Source: Ectothiorhodospira shaposhnikovii
GTDB taxonomy: Bacteria > Pseudomonadota > Gammaproteobacteria > Ectothiorhodospirales > Ectothiorhodospiraceae
Direction of reading: 5' to 3'
Length of the DNA stretch: 64,000 bases
Assembly (NCBI RefSeq): GCF_022227765.1
Contig: NZ_JAJMLZ010000010.1
Location: 81,501 to 145,500, forward strand
Each line of letters begins with the position of its first letter. Within the stretch, counting starts at the first letter, position 1. The notes under the pieces were generated by a model that saw only the letters and a list, made by a program, of their open reading frames with translations, had not been told where the DNA came from and did not search any database. Of the stretch, positions 56,539 to 64,000 are shown piece after piece. The position numbers were made by a program, and so were the translations under genes.

Positions 56539-57317
56539 TGCGTACCCCCTGGCAGGTCACATGGAGCGTCTGGCGGGCGCTGTTTCTGCGGGAAGCGGTG
56601 GCGCGCACATCGGGAGACCGGTTTGCGTGGTTCTGGATGCTGGCGGAGCCACTGGCCTTCGTGGTGGTCATGGTCTGGATCCGCAGCCTGATAGGCCGGG
56701 TTCAGTACATCTTCGGAGCCGACTTCGTCACCTGGCTCATCGTCGGTCTGACCGCCTTCTTCCTGTTCAGGGAGGGGGTCACCCGTTCGCTGGGAGCCGT
56801 GGAGGCCAACCGGGGGCTGTTTGCCTATCGCCAGGTACTGCCGGTGGACCCGGTCCTGGTCCGCAACGTGGTGGAAGGCATCCTCAAGACACTGGTCTTT
56901 CTCATTCTGCTGATCGGTGCCGGCCTGCTGGGTCATCCCGTCATTCCCGCCGATCCCCTGGGTGTACTCTACGTCTGGTGCCTGCTGTGGCTACTGGGCA
57001 TGGGCATCGGTCTGGTCATGTCGGTGGCCGCCACCCTGGTCAGCGAGATCGGCATCATCGTTCGCGTCATGATGCTGCCGCTACTGATCCTGTCCGGAGT
57101 CATCATTCCCCTGCAGACCCTGCCGCACCATGTTCAGGAGGTGCTGCTTTACAACCCGATTGTCCATGGACTGGAAGCACTGCGCCTGGCCTTCTTCCAG
57201 CATTACAAGACCATGCCCGGCGTGGATCTGCTGTACCTGTGGTACTGGATCATCGGCAGCACCGCGCTCGGACTGGCCATGCATCTGCGCTTTTCCCAGC
57301 GACTCAAGGCCCAATGA
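56538..57317 (+). CDS. kpsM: Capsule ABC transporter permease KpsM
   Basis: A 259-residue ABC-2 type permease with six membrane helices. Helices begin near FAWFWMLAEPLAFVVVMVWI, and the segment EANRGLFAYRQVLPVDPVLV is typical of KpsM/BexB. It moves lipid-linked capsule polysaccharide across the inner membrane. The ATG at 56538 shares its A with the kpsD stop (TGATG). A TTG one codon earlier is the only alternative. Confidence 0.93.
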   Translation: MRTPWQVTWSVWRALFLREAVARTSGDRFAWFWMLAEPLAFVVVMVWIRSLIGRVQYIFGADFVTWLIVGLTAFFLFREGVTRSLGAVEANRGLFAYRQVLPVDPVLVRNVVEGILKTLVFLILLIGAGLLGHPVIPADPLGVLYVWCLLWLLGMGIGLVMSVAATLVSEIGIIVRVMMLPLLILSGVIIPLQTLPHHVQEVLLYNPIVHGLEALRLAFFQHYKTMPGVDLLYLWYWIIGSTALGLAMHLRFSQRLKAQ

Positions 57318-58054
57318 TCCACATCAACCACGTCTACAAGCGCTATCACAATCACCATGGCAGCGACTGGGTATTGCGGGACATCGACCTGAAGATCCCC
57401 AAGGGCGTGAGCGTGGGCCTGGTAGGCCGAAACGGTGCCGGCAAGTCCACCCTCCTCCGACTCATCGGCGGCATGGACACCCCGGATCGGGGAGAGATCA
57501 TCCGCCGCTGCCGGGTTTCCTGGCCCATCGGACTGGCGGGGGGATTCCAGGGCTCTATGACCGGACGCCAGAACTGCAAGTTTGTTGCCCGCATCCACGG
57601 CAGTGAACGGTCCATCGCGGATGTCATCCGCTTTGTCGAAGACTTTGCCGAGATCGGCAAGGCTTTTGATGAACCCGTCAAAACCTATTCCAGCGGCATG
57701 CGCAGCCGCTTGGCCTTCGGTCTCTCCCTGGCGTTCAACTTCGATGTCTACCTCTCCGACGAGGCCACCGCCGTCGGGGACAAACTGTTCCGCGAAAAGG
57801 CCACCAAGGCCTTCAAGGACAAGGTAGGACAGGCCAGCCTGATCATGGTGTCCCACAGCGAGGGCATCCTTAAAGATCTGTGCCAGGCAGGCATCTTCCT
57901 GCACGAAGGCCATGCCCACTGGTTCGATAGCATCGACGCAGCCATCAAGGCCTATCACGAGAGCATCGGCACCAAGGACAAAAGTGCAAAACCGGCCCCG
58001 AGCGCTGCCCCCAGGCCCCCTGCATCGAAACCCGCATCCGCACAATCATCATGA
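57314..58054 (+). CDS. kpsT: Capsule ABC transporter ATPase KpsT
   Basis: A 246-residue ATPase. Walker A is VGRNGAGKSTLLRLIGG, the signature YSSGMRSRLAFGLSLA, Walker B DVYLSDEATAVGD, and the H-loop VSHSEG. The proline/alanine-rich tail (KPAPSAAPRPPASKPASAQ) is longer than in E. coli KpsT. It powers KpsM. The start overlaps the kpsM stop as ATGA, and the stop overlaps kpsE. Confidence 0.95.
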   Translation: MIHINHVYKRYHNHHGSDWVLRDIDLKIPKGVSVGLVGRNGAGKSTLLRLIGGMDTPDRGEIIRRCRVSWPIGLAGGFQGSMTGRQNCKFVARIHGSERSIADVIRFVEDFAEIGKAFDEPVKTYSSGMRSRLAFGLSLAFNFDVYLSDEATAVGDKLFREKATKAFKDKVGQASLIMVSHSEGILKDLCQAGIFLHEGHAHWFDSIDAAIKAYHESIGTKDKSAKPAPSAAPRPPASKPASAQSS

Positions 58055-59136
58055 AAACCATATTCCTTCGACACTTCTACTGGCCCGTCTGCCTGCTCCT
58101 AATCATCGGCGCCGCCACCTACTGGTCCCTGCTTTCCACGGATCGCTACGTCTCCCAAGCCAACGTGGTGCTGCAGACCCCGCAGATCGCCCCACCCACC
58201 CTGAGCTTTGCATCGCTGATGACCGGTGGCGGCAACATGGCCGACATGCTGCTGTTGCGGGATCATCTGCTGTCGGTGGACATGGCCCGCAAGCTGGATG
58301 AGGCCTTCGATCTCAGGGGACATTACAGCGACCGGCGCATTGATCGGTTCTCGCGCCTGAGTGACGCCGACCTGCCGCTGGAAAAATTCCACCGCCACTA
58401 CCTGCGCCGGGTCAAGGTGGAGATGGACGAATACGCCCAGATCATGCGCATCAGGGCCAGCGCCTATGATCCGGATCTGGCCCAGGCCATGGTCATCAAG
58501 CTCATGCGCGAAGGCGAGGCCCACATGAACGCCATGGGCCAGCGCCTGGCCACCGAACAGGTCCGGTTCATCGAAATCCAGGTCGCAGACCTGCAGCGGC
58601 GGCTGGAACAGGCCCGGGAAAACCTCCTGGCCTTCCAGAACCGGCACGGCCTCGTCTCCCCCACCGGCACGGTGGAAAGCCTGAGCACCGTGGTGGCCTC
58701 ACTGGAGGCGGAACTGGCCAAGCTCAGCGCAAGACAGATGGCCCTGAGTGAGTCCCAAAGTCCCACCTCGCCGGAAATGGTCCGTCTGCGCAGCGAGATC
58801 CAGGCCATTCGCAACCAGATCGACATCGAACGCACCCGCATGGCGGCCCAGAGCGGTGACGCCCTCAATCGTCTGGCCGCCGAATATGAAACCCTGCTGC
58901 TGCAGGTGGAGTTTGCCCGGGAACTCTATGCCAACGCCCTGGCCTCCCTGGAAAACACCCGGGTTGAAGCCGCCCGCACCCTCAAGCAGGTTTCGGTGCT
59001 GCAGGAGGCCACCTACCCCCAATACGCCATGGAGCCACGGCGGGTGTACAACATCACCGTTTTCAGCATCCTGGCCATCCTCGGCGCCCTGATCATCCAC
59101 ATGCTGGCCGCCATCATCCGTGATCACCGGGATTGA
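58051..59136 (+). CDS. kpsE: Capsule export inner-membrane protein KpsE (PCP-3 type)
   Basis: A 361-residue polysaccharide co-polymerase. Membrane helices near residues 9-28 and 333-355 flank a periplasmic domain with a long coiled coil (about 165-310, VRFIEIQVADLQRRLEQARE). The C-terminal segment YPQYAMEPRRVYNITVF is the conserved pre-helix region of the KpsE/BexC family. It bridges KpsMT to KpsD. It ends 13 bases inside the convergent kpsC gene. Confidence 0.93.
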   Translation: MKTIFLRHFYWPVCLLLIIGAATYWSLLSTDRYVSQANVVLQTPQIAPPTLSFASLMTGGGNMADMLLLRDHLLSVDMARKLDEAFDLRGHYSDRRIDRFSRLSDADLPLEKFHRHYLRRVKVEMDEYAQIMRIRASAYDPDLAQAMVIKLMREGEAHMNAMGQRLATEQVRFIEIQVADLQRRLEQARENLLAFQNRHGLVSPTGTVESLSTVVASLEAELAKLSARQMALSESQSPTSPEMVRLRSEIQAIRNQIDIERTRMAAQSGDALNRLAAEYETLLLQVEFARELYANALASLENTRVEAARTLKQVSVLQEATYPQYAMEPRRVYNITVFSILAILGALIIHMLAAIIRDHRD

Positions 59137-61253
59137 TGATCCGGGAGCAGGCCCGCCACCAGGCCCCTGACCTTGCGAACCTGCCGTCGGACCCAGCCCC
59201 GCCGCAAATGCACCAGCCTGCCCTGCGCCTGCAGGGCATCGCGCTCCGCCACCAGCCCCCGCAGCACCGACTCGCAGGACACGAAGCCCCGCACCGACCC
59301 GTCCCAGTACAGCGGATAACGCAATAAGGCCCCGGCCACCAGCGCATCCAGCGTCAACCGGCGGGTGCGCCCGGGCATGGGCAAGGCATCCTGTGTCAGC
59401 CCCCATCCGGCATAGAAGGGACGACCATGGACCACCACCGGTTTTTCCCGCAACAGGGCCTCGAACCCGGCCATGGAAGTCATGGTATGTACCGCATCCG
59501 CCGCCTCGATACAGGCCACCACGCTGGCCTCCCGCTCGATCCAGTCCGCGTGAGCCAGCGCCTGGTCATCAGGCACGTGCCCTCGCCGGTTGCCGGAACT
59601 CACGTCCGGATGCGGCTTGAAAACGATGAAGGCCTCCGGACAGGCGGCCCGGGCGGCCCGGATCAGCCCAAGATTGGTGTTGACCCCGGCACAGCCGTGG
59701 CGGATGGAGGCATCATCCTCCACCTGCCCCGGCACCAGGATCACCGGACGGTCCCCGGCGGGCCACTGCACCGGGGCATGGCTTTCCAGGTTGTATTTGG
59801 TCAGCCCCTGTTGGACGATCAGATCACGCACGGTACGCGCCCGCGCCAGTTCATCCGGCTGGAACACCGCCGTGTTGAGCAGCCGTTCCAGATCGGACGG
59901 CGTCCGGGGATCGAAATAGAGTCCCTGTTCATCCAGCACCAGGGAACGCGGCGGAATCAGATCCGAACCCAATCCCACCGAGCGATAGAAACCGTCCTCG
60001 ATAAAAAAGGTGCGTAGCCCCCATTCCCCGGCAAGCGTCATCAAATCTTCCGGCGCATCCCGCCCCCAATGGACGAAGGCATCACCGGGCCGCGGATCCA
60101 TCGCCGCCGCGGCCTTCGGTGTCGGCACGAACACCACCCCCTCCCGTGCCTGGGCCAACAGCGGCCTCAAATGGGCCTGCTTCCAGCGCTGAACCCCCAC
60201 ACCGATGAAGCGCCGGGGCCACTGATCGCGGACACGCTGCTGGCGCTCGATGAAGTCGGCGACCTGAAAGAAATCCCCCGGGTTGCCGGTTTCCGGATCC
60301 AGGTAGCGGGGGTAGCGCAGATAGGCGGCGGCGATGAGTTCCCTGAGGGTGCGCCGCGTGGTACGCCGATCGCAACCGGCACGATCATCGGTCAACCCCC
60401 AGCCACTGTAGAAGGGCACTCCGAAACAGGTGACCGGACGCCCCACGATCAGGGCATCCAGTCCCATTTGGGAGGTAACCACATAGACATGGTGAAAATG
60501 GCCCAGCAGGTCATGGGGATGCCAGTCCTGAGTGATCCAGTGGACATCCCGACGGGCCTGGGCCCGGGACAGACAGCTTTGACGGCGCCCGGCCAGGACA
60601 TCCGGATGGGTCTTGATCCAGACCTGGGCATCGGGATGCTCATCGAAGGCGGCCTCCAGCATGCGAAGAAAGGTCTCTTCCGTGGCCAGACCGCAGGTGA
60701 TGGAGGCATCCCCGGCGGTCTGATCCACCAGCAGGACCCGCTTGCGATCAGGATCGAAAGCGCCGGGAGGCACCTCGGCGCCCTGGTTGTACTTGGTCAG
60801 ACGCCCCCGACGCAGTCGCTCCAGGGCCAGATCGGCCTGCACCAGGCGTGGCGCCGAGAACGTTTCATGCTGGAGTATCTGCTCCAGGCGGGAAGGTTGC
60901 CGGGCATCAAAATAGATCCCCAGATCGTCCACCACCACGGACAGGGCGGGCGTACCGTTGACCCCCAGCCCGAAGGAGCGCAGGAAACCATCTTCCAGGG
61001 TGATGAAGGGCAGATCATGTTTTTCGGCCAAGGCCAGGGTCTTGAAGGCAGGACCCTTGCGCCCCCAGCCCACCAGGGTGGTCACTTCGGCCGGAGGCTT
61101 TCTCCATGCGGAAACATGCACCAGGCGGGCGCCGAGCATGCGGGCAACCCGTGTATTGCGGCTCAATGTCCTTGAGCAGGTACCGAAAACCTGAAACAAC
61201 GAAAATCCCCCTGTGCCATCACCCCGTTGACCGGCCAATGATGCCACAGCCAT
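59124..61253 (-). CDS. kpsC: Capsule beta-Kdo transferase KpsC
   Basis: About 709 residues with two tandem glycosyltransferase halves. Each half carries the same motifs: FLRSFGLGVNG and FYRSVGLGSDLI, LTKYNQG and LTKYNLE, VIVGRPVTCFGVPFYSGWGL and PVVVHGRPFYAGWGL. KpsC builds the poly-beta-Kdo linker on lyso-phosphatidylglycerol that anchors group 2 capsules. The ATG at 61253 (MAVASLAGQRGDG) has AGGA nine bases upstream. It is convergent with kpsE, unlike the co-directional layout in E. coli. KpsS, KpsF and KpsU are not in the window. Confidence 0.93.
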   Translation of the reverse strand: MAVASLAGQRGDGTGGFSLFQVFGTCSRTLSRNTRVARMLGARLVHVSAWRKPPAEVTTLVGWGRKGPAFKTLALAEKHDLPFITLEDGFLRSFGLGVNGTPALSVVVDDLGIYFDARQPSRLEQILQHETFSAPRLVQADLALERLRRGRLTKYNQGAEVPPGAFDPDRKRVLLVDQTAGDASITCGLATEETFLRMLEAAFDEHPDAQVWIKTHPDVLAGRRQSCLSRAQARRDVHWITQDWHPHDLLGHFHHVYVVTSQMGLDALIVGRPVTCFGVPFYSGWGLTDDRAGCDRRTTRRTLRELIAAAYLRYPRYLDPETGNPGDFFQVADFIERQQRVRDQWPRRFIGVGVQRWKQAHLRPLLAQAREGVVFVPTPKAAAAMDPRPGDAFVHWGRDAPEDLMTLAGEWGLRTFFIEDGFYRSVGLGSDLIPPRSLVLDEQGLYFDPRTPSDLERLLNTAVFQPDELARARTVRDLIVQQGLTKYNLESHAPVQWPAGDRPVILVPGQVEDDASIRHGCAGVNTNLGLIRAARAACPEAFIVFKPHPDVSSGNRRGHVPDDQALAHADWIEREASVVACIEAADAVHTMTSMAGFEALLREKPVVVHGRPFYAGWGLTQDALPMPGRTRRLTLDALVAGALLRYPLYWDGSVRGFVSCESVLRGLVAERDALQAQGRLVHLRRGWVRRQVRKVRGLVAGLLPDHQSR

Positions 61254-61327
61254 GGGTTTCTTCCTGAAAAGCCTGCCTCGTGGAAGCCCCGTGGGAGCCA
61301 TCCTGCCAGCGAAATAACGTCCGAGGT

Positions 61328-61401
61328 GTCATTCCCGCGAAATCGGGAATCCAGTGGCAGACTGAAACCGTGCACTGGACTCCCGCTTTCGCGGGAGTGA
61401 C
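61328..61401. repeat. REPIN-like palindromic element, copy 5
   Basis: The left half is GTCATTCCCGCGAAATCGGG, which has one stem mismatch, and the right half is ACTCCCGCTTTCGCGGGAGT with GAC. It lies in the 295-base gap between the divergent kpsC and AAA-ATPase genes. Confidence 0.85.
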
Positions 61402-61410
61402 GATGATAAT

Positions 61411-61473
61411 GCCGGTGCCGGTGCCGGTGGCCGTGGCCGTAGCCGTGGCGATGAAGATGAAGATGAAGATAAA
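61411..61473. repeat. Hexanucleotide repeat tract beside element copy 5
   Basis: Three GCCGGT units are followed by GGCCGT-type units and then three GATGAA units. The tract starts ten bases after the element and sits about 80 bases upstream of the AAA-ATPase start, so length changes could affect its promoter. Confidence 0.8.
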
Positions 61474-61498
61474 AGATGACGACAACGACCACCACCAA

Positions 61499-61671
61499 GG
61501 CCATGATAGACTGCCGCCGGCACAAGACTTGTTCCCGGAGGGCCAGGCATGGCTGACCAACAGCGCCTCAGACTCCCCATCGGCATTCAAACCTTCTCCG
61601 AGATCCGTGAGGGGGGCTACTACTACGTGGACAAGACGCCAATCATCGAGCGCCTGATCCACCAGAACAAG
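61499..61671 (+). repeat. Direct repeat A, first copy (AAA gene 5' end and leader)
   Basis: This 173-base stretch recurs at 63828-64000, exactly 2329 bases downstream, with seven differences counted by eye. It includes about 50 bases upstream of the AAA-ATPase start, with the ribosome-binding site, and the first 41 codons. Confidence 0.95.
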
Positions 61672-63153
61672 TACTACTTCCTCTCCCGCCCCCGACGCTT
61701 TGGCAAAAGCCTGCTACTGGACACCCTGCGCTGCCTGTTCGAGGGTCACCAAGCACTCTTCGAGGGGCTCTACATCCACGACCGCTGGGACTGGCAAACG
61801 ACGCATCCCGTGATTCGCCTCAGCTTCGGCAGCGGCGTGATGCGCAATCGCGAGGAGCTGGACAGGCGCATTCGCCACCAGCTGCGCAAGGAGCGCGAGC
61901 ATTTCACCCAGGCCACCAGCCCCGAGACGGATATTCCCGGCGAGTTCTCCGACCTGCTGGAACTCGCCCACCGGGAAACGGGCCAGCCGGTCGTGCTGCT
62001 GATCGATGAGTACGACAAACCCATCCTCGACAACATTCTGGAACCGGACCGTGCCCGCGAACTGCGCGAGGGGCTGAAGAACCTCTACAGCGTACTCAAG
62101 GACGCCGACCCCCACCTGCATCTGGTGCTGATCACCGGCGTCTCCAAGTTCAGCAAGGTCAGCCTCTTCTCGGGACTGAACAACCTGCGCGACATCACCC
62201 TGCTGCCGGAATACTCAACGATCTGCGGCTATACCGATGAGGATATCGACACGGTATTCGCCCCCGAGCTGCCCGGCCTGGACCGCGAGACCATCCGCCA
62301 GTGGTACAACGGCTACCGCTGGGGCGGTTCCGAGGTCACATCGGTCTACAACCCCTTCGACGTCCTGCTGTTGCTCCAGAATCGCGAAATCGGTCCCTAC
62401 TGGTTCGAGAGCGCGACGCCCACCTTCCTGGTGAACCTGCTCAAGGAACGCGGCGTCTTCACCCCCGAGCTTACCGCCTGGCACAGCCGACCGGCACTGC
62501 TCAGCCGCTTCGATGTGGACGACATCTCCACCGATGCCCTGCTGTTCCAAACCGGCTACCTCACCCTCAAGGACATCCACGAAGAAGTCCCCAACCGGCC
62601 CCTCTACAAACTGGGCCTGCCCAACCAGGAGGTGGAAATCAGCCTCAACGAGGCCCTGCTGCCGGCGCTGGGCGTCAGCCATGCCGTCTTCGATGATGTG
62701 GTCATCCGTTTGCCGCGCCTGCTCAAGACCGCCGACCTGGCCAGCCTCGAAGCCCACCTGAAGGCCCTCTACGCCGGCCTGCCCCACGACTGGTATCGCA
62801 ACAACCCCATCGCGAAATACGAAGGGCACTATGCCAGCGTCTTCTACAGCCACTTCGCCGCCCTGGGGGTCCAGGTCACGGTGGAAGACGCCAGCCACCA
62901 CGGCAAGGTGGACATGACCGTCGACTTCGGCGGCCACCTCTACCTGTTTGAATTCAAGGTGGTGGAGCAGCTACCCGAGGGCAAGGCCCTGGATCAGATC
63001 AAGGCCAAGGGCTATGCCGACAAGTACCGCGCCACCGGCAAACCCATTCACCTGATCGGTGTGGAGTTCTCCCGCGAGCAGCGGCAGATCGTGGCATTCG
63101 ACGTAGAAACCCTTTTGACACAGGGAGGAGGACAAGGCAGACTACAAAAGTAG
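61549..63153 (+). CDS. AAA-ATPase-like protein with C-terminal PD-(D/E)XK nuclease domain (DUF1703 type)
   Basis: A 534-residue protein of the AAA-ATPase_like/PDDEXK_9 family. The N-terminus IGIQTFSEIREGGYYYVDKT is the family hallmark. Walker A is RPRRFGKSLL (47-56) and Walker B VVLLIDEYD (148-155). The C-terminal domain has Asp455 in VDMTVDF and Glu468-Phe-Lys470 in YLFEFKV, the nuclease-like acidic and EXK residues. The family is often multi-copy and linked to mobile DNA, and its role is unproven. GGAGG precedes the ATG. A toxin-antitoxin pair follows, then a second copy begins at 63878. Confidence 0.85.
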   Translation: MADQQRLRLPIGIQTFSEIREGGYYYVDKTPIIERLIHQNKYYFLSRPRRFGKSLLLDTLRCLFEGHQALFEGLYIHDRWDWQTTHPVIRLSFGSGVMRNREELDRRIRHQLRKEREHFTQATSPETDIPGEFSDLLELAHRETGQPVVLLIDEYDKPILDNILEPDRARELREGLKNLYSVLKDADPHLHLVLITGVSKFSKVSLFSGLNNLRDITLLPEYSTICGYTDEDIDTVFAPELPGLDRETIRQWYNGYRWGGSEVTSVYNPFDVLLLLQNREIGPYWFESATPTFLVNLLKERGVFTPELTAWHSRPALLSRFDVDDISTDALLFQTGYLTLKDIHEEVPNRPLYKLGLPNQEVEISLNEALLPALGVSHAVFDDVVIRLPRLLKTADLASLEAHLKALYAGLPHDWYRNNPIAKYEGHYASVFYSHFAALGVQVTVEDASHHGKVDMTVDFGGHLYLFEFKVVEQLPEGKALDQIKAKGYADKYRATGKPIHLIGVEFSREQRQIVAFDVETLLTQGGGQGRLQK

Positions 63154-63175
63154 CAAATCCCATCAGGAGAAGATC

Positions 63176-63406
63176 ATGGGCATGCCTGTCCGCATCGAAG
63201 ACGAACTGTACGAAAGTGCCAAGGCCCAGGCCCGGGCGGAATGCCGCACCATCGCCGGTCAGATCGAGTTCTGGGCCAAAGTGGGTAAGGCCGCTCTCGA
63301 CAATCCCGACCTGCCGGTCGAGTTCGTACGCGATTTGCTCATCGCTCGCGCAGAAGGCCGCGAACGGGCCATACCCTTTATTCCGGAAGGCCTTTCCCGG
63401 GAATGA
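63176..63406 (+). CDS. ParD-like antitoxin
   Basis: A 76-residue protein starting MGMPVRIEDELYESAKAQAR. This is the pattern of ParD-like (TA_antitoxin) ribbon-helix-helix proteins, with RTIAGQIEFWAKVGKAALDN as the conserved helix pair. The acidic/hydrophobic C-terminus should bind the toxin. AGGAGA lies six bases before the ATG. Its stop overlaps the toxin start by four bases (ATGA), the usual antitoxin-first arrangement. It probably represses its own promoter. Confidence 0.85.
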   Translation: MGMPVRIEDELYESAKAQARAECRTIAGQIEFWAKVGKAALDNPDLPVEFVRDLLIARAEGRERAIPFIPEGLSRE

Positions 63407-63672
63407 TCACGGTCCTGCAAACCAACGCCTTCAGCCGTGCCTACAAGCGCCTTCAGCGCAACCAGCAGGCCGCCATCGACGCTGCAATCACAACCATCAT
63501 CGACCAGCCTGAGCGGGGCGAGGCCAAGAAGGGCGATCTTGCCGGTGTGTTTGTCTACAAATTCCCATGCGTCGGTCAACAATTCCTGCTCGCCTACGAG
63601 TACGACCCGGCAACCCGACTGCTCTTGCTGATCGGCACCCACGAGAACTTTTATCGCAACCTCAAACGCTGA
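63403..63672 (+). CDS. RelE/ParE-family toxin
   Basis: An 89-residue protein with the RelE fold pattern: FSRAYKRLQRNQQAAIDAAI helix pair, GDLAGVFVYKFPCVGQQFLL strands, YDPATRLLLLIGTHENFY and a C-terminal basic tail NLKR. RelE-type toxins cut mRNA in the ribosome and ParE-type toxins act on gyrase; sequence alone does not decide here. It is coupled to the antitoxin and lies between two copies of the AAA-nuclease gene. Confidence 0.83.
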   Translation: MITVLQTNAFSRAYKRLQRNQQAAIDAAITTIIDQPERGEAKKGDLAGVFVYKFPCVGQQFLLAYEYDPATRLLLLIGTHENFYRNLKR

Positions 63673-63693
63673 TCACCTCGCCATGGCCGCCCC

Positions 63694-63776
63694 ACTCTTG
63701 GTGAGATTCCTGGGCTTGTCCACCTCGGTGCCCTTCACAGCGCCACATGGTAGGCCAGCGGAAAGTACGGACGATA
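63694..63776 (-). pseudogene. glmS: Remnant of the 3' end of glmS (frameshifted)
   Basis: On the minus strand the frame YRPYFPLAYHVA (63741-63776) is followed, after a two-base shift, by VKGTEVDKPRNLTKS (63694-63738). This matches the C-terminus of glucosamine-6-phosphate synthase (YHVA.IKGTDVDQPRNLAKS in E. coli). The similarity stops at the last codons of glmS, about 20 bases from the toxin stop. It is a broken fragment, not a gene. The 3' end of glmS is the classical Tn7 attachment region. Confidence 0.65.
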
Positions 63777-63827
63777 TAGTCCCTGTGCTCGCAGCTGCCA
63801 AACCCACACAAGCGAAGAACCACTAGG

Positions 63828-64000
63828 GGCCATGATAGACTGCCGCCGGCACGATACATGTTCCCGGAGGGCCAGGCATGGCTGACCAACAGCGCCTCAG
63901 ACTCCCCATTGGCATTCAGACCTTCTCCGAGATCCGTGAGGGGGGCTACTACTACGTGGACAAGACGCCGATCATCGAGCGCCTGGTCCACCAGAACAAG
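63828..64000 (+). repeat. Direct repeat A, second copy
   Basis: It matches 61499-61671 with three differences in the leader and four in the coding part. It runs off the right edge of the window, so the full length of the duplication is not known. Confidence 0.95.
63878..64000 (+). CDS. Second AAA-ATPase/PD-(D/E)XK gene, 5' end only
   Basis: The first 41 codons are identical in protein to the gene at 61549 except for Ile37 to Val. The leader and GGAGG ribosome-binding site are also copied. Whether it is intact cannot be seen. It suggests a recent tandem duplication, with the toxin-antitoxin pair lying between the copies. Confidence 0.85.
   Translation, partial: MADQQRLRLPIGIQTFSEIREGGYYYVDKTPIIERLVHQNK

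Overview
The window is GC-rich, densely coded bacterial DNA. It suggests a motile gammaproteobacterium with a polar-type, Pseudomonas-like flagellar regulon. A purple-sulfur or haloalkaliphilic relative such as the Ectothiorhodospiraceae is plausible, but this is inferred from gene order and protein style only.

Region 1 (1-26300, all on the minus strand) is a long flagellar and chemotaxis cluster. In transcription order it reads fleQ, a fleR-like gene, fliE-F-G-H-I-J-K, fliL-M-N-O-P-Q-R, flhB, flhA, flhF, flhG, fliA, cheY, cheZ, cheA, cheB, motC, motD (cut by the window edge). Two near-perfect sigma-54 promoters sit in front of fliL and the fleR-like gene. The FleR-like protein has no receiver domain and no fleS kinase gene is present. 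FleQ has a changed c-di-GMP contact motif. CheA carries three FliM-like CheY-docking motifs in its linker.

Region 2 (26387-38950) starts with a PilZ-like gene and selO on the minus strand. It then holds a complete selenocysteine module on the plus strand: fdnG (in-frame UGA with a SECIS hairpin), fdnH, fdnI, fdhE, selA, selB, selD, followed by a convergent tRNA-Sec gene. An FNR-like dyad is correctly placed in front of fdnG. Together these genes make a Tat-exported, membrane-bound selenium formate dehydrogenase and the machinery to decode its UGA.

Region 3 (38951-54150) is looser. It holds an LpoA-like periplasmic protein, an flgP-flgT pair behind a sigma-28-like promoter, tRNA-Leu(UAA), an MFS transporter, a 920-residue DUF2325 protein, a BarA-type hybrid kinase, a small acidic protein of unknown function, and ahpC-ahpF with a terminator between them. 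A palindromic, REPIN-like element occurs four times here and once near 61.3 kb. It is absent from the first 39 kb, and each copy has a short tandem repeat grown at one or both edges.

Region 4 (54404-61253) is a group 2 type capsule export locus: a small lipoprotein gene, kpsD, kpsM, kpsT and kpsE, with kpsC convergent.

Region 5 (61254-64000) looks accessory. It has an AAA-ATPase/PD-(D/E)XK gene, a ParD-like/RelE-like toxin-antitoxin pair, a broken remnant of the 3' end of glmS, and the start of a second, nearly identical copy of the AAA gene.
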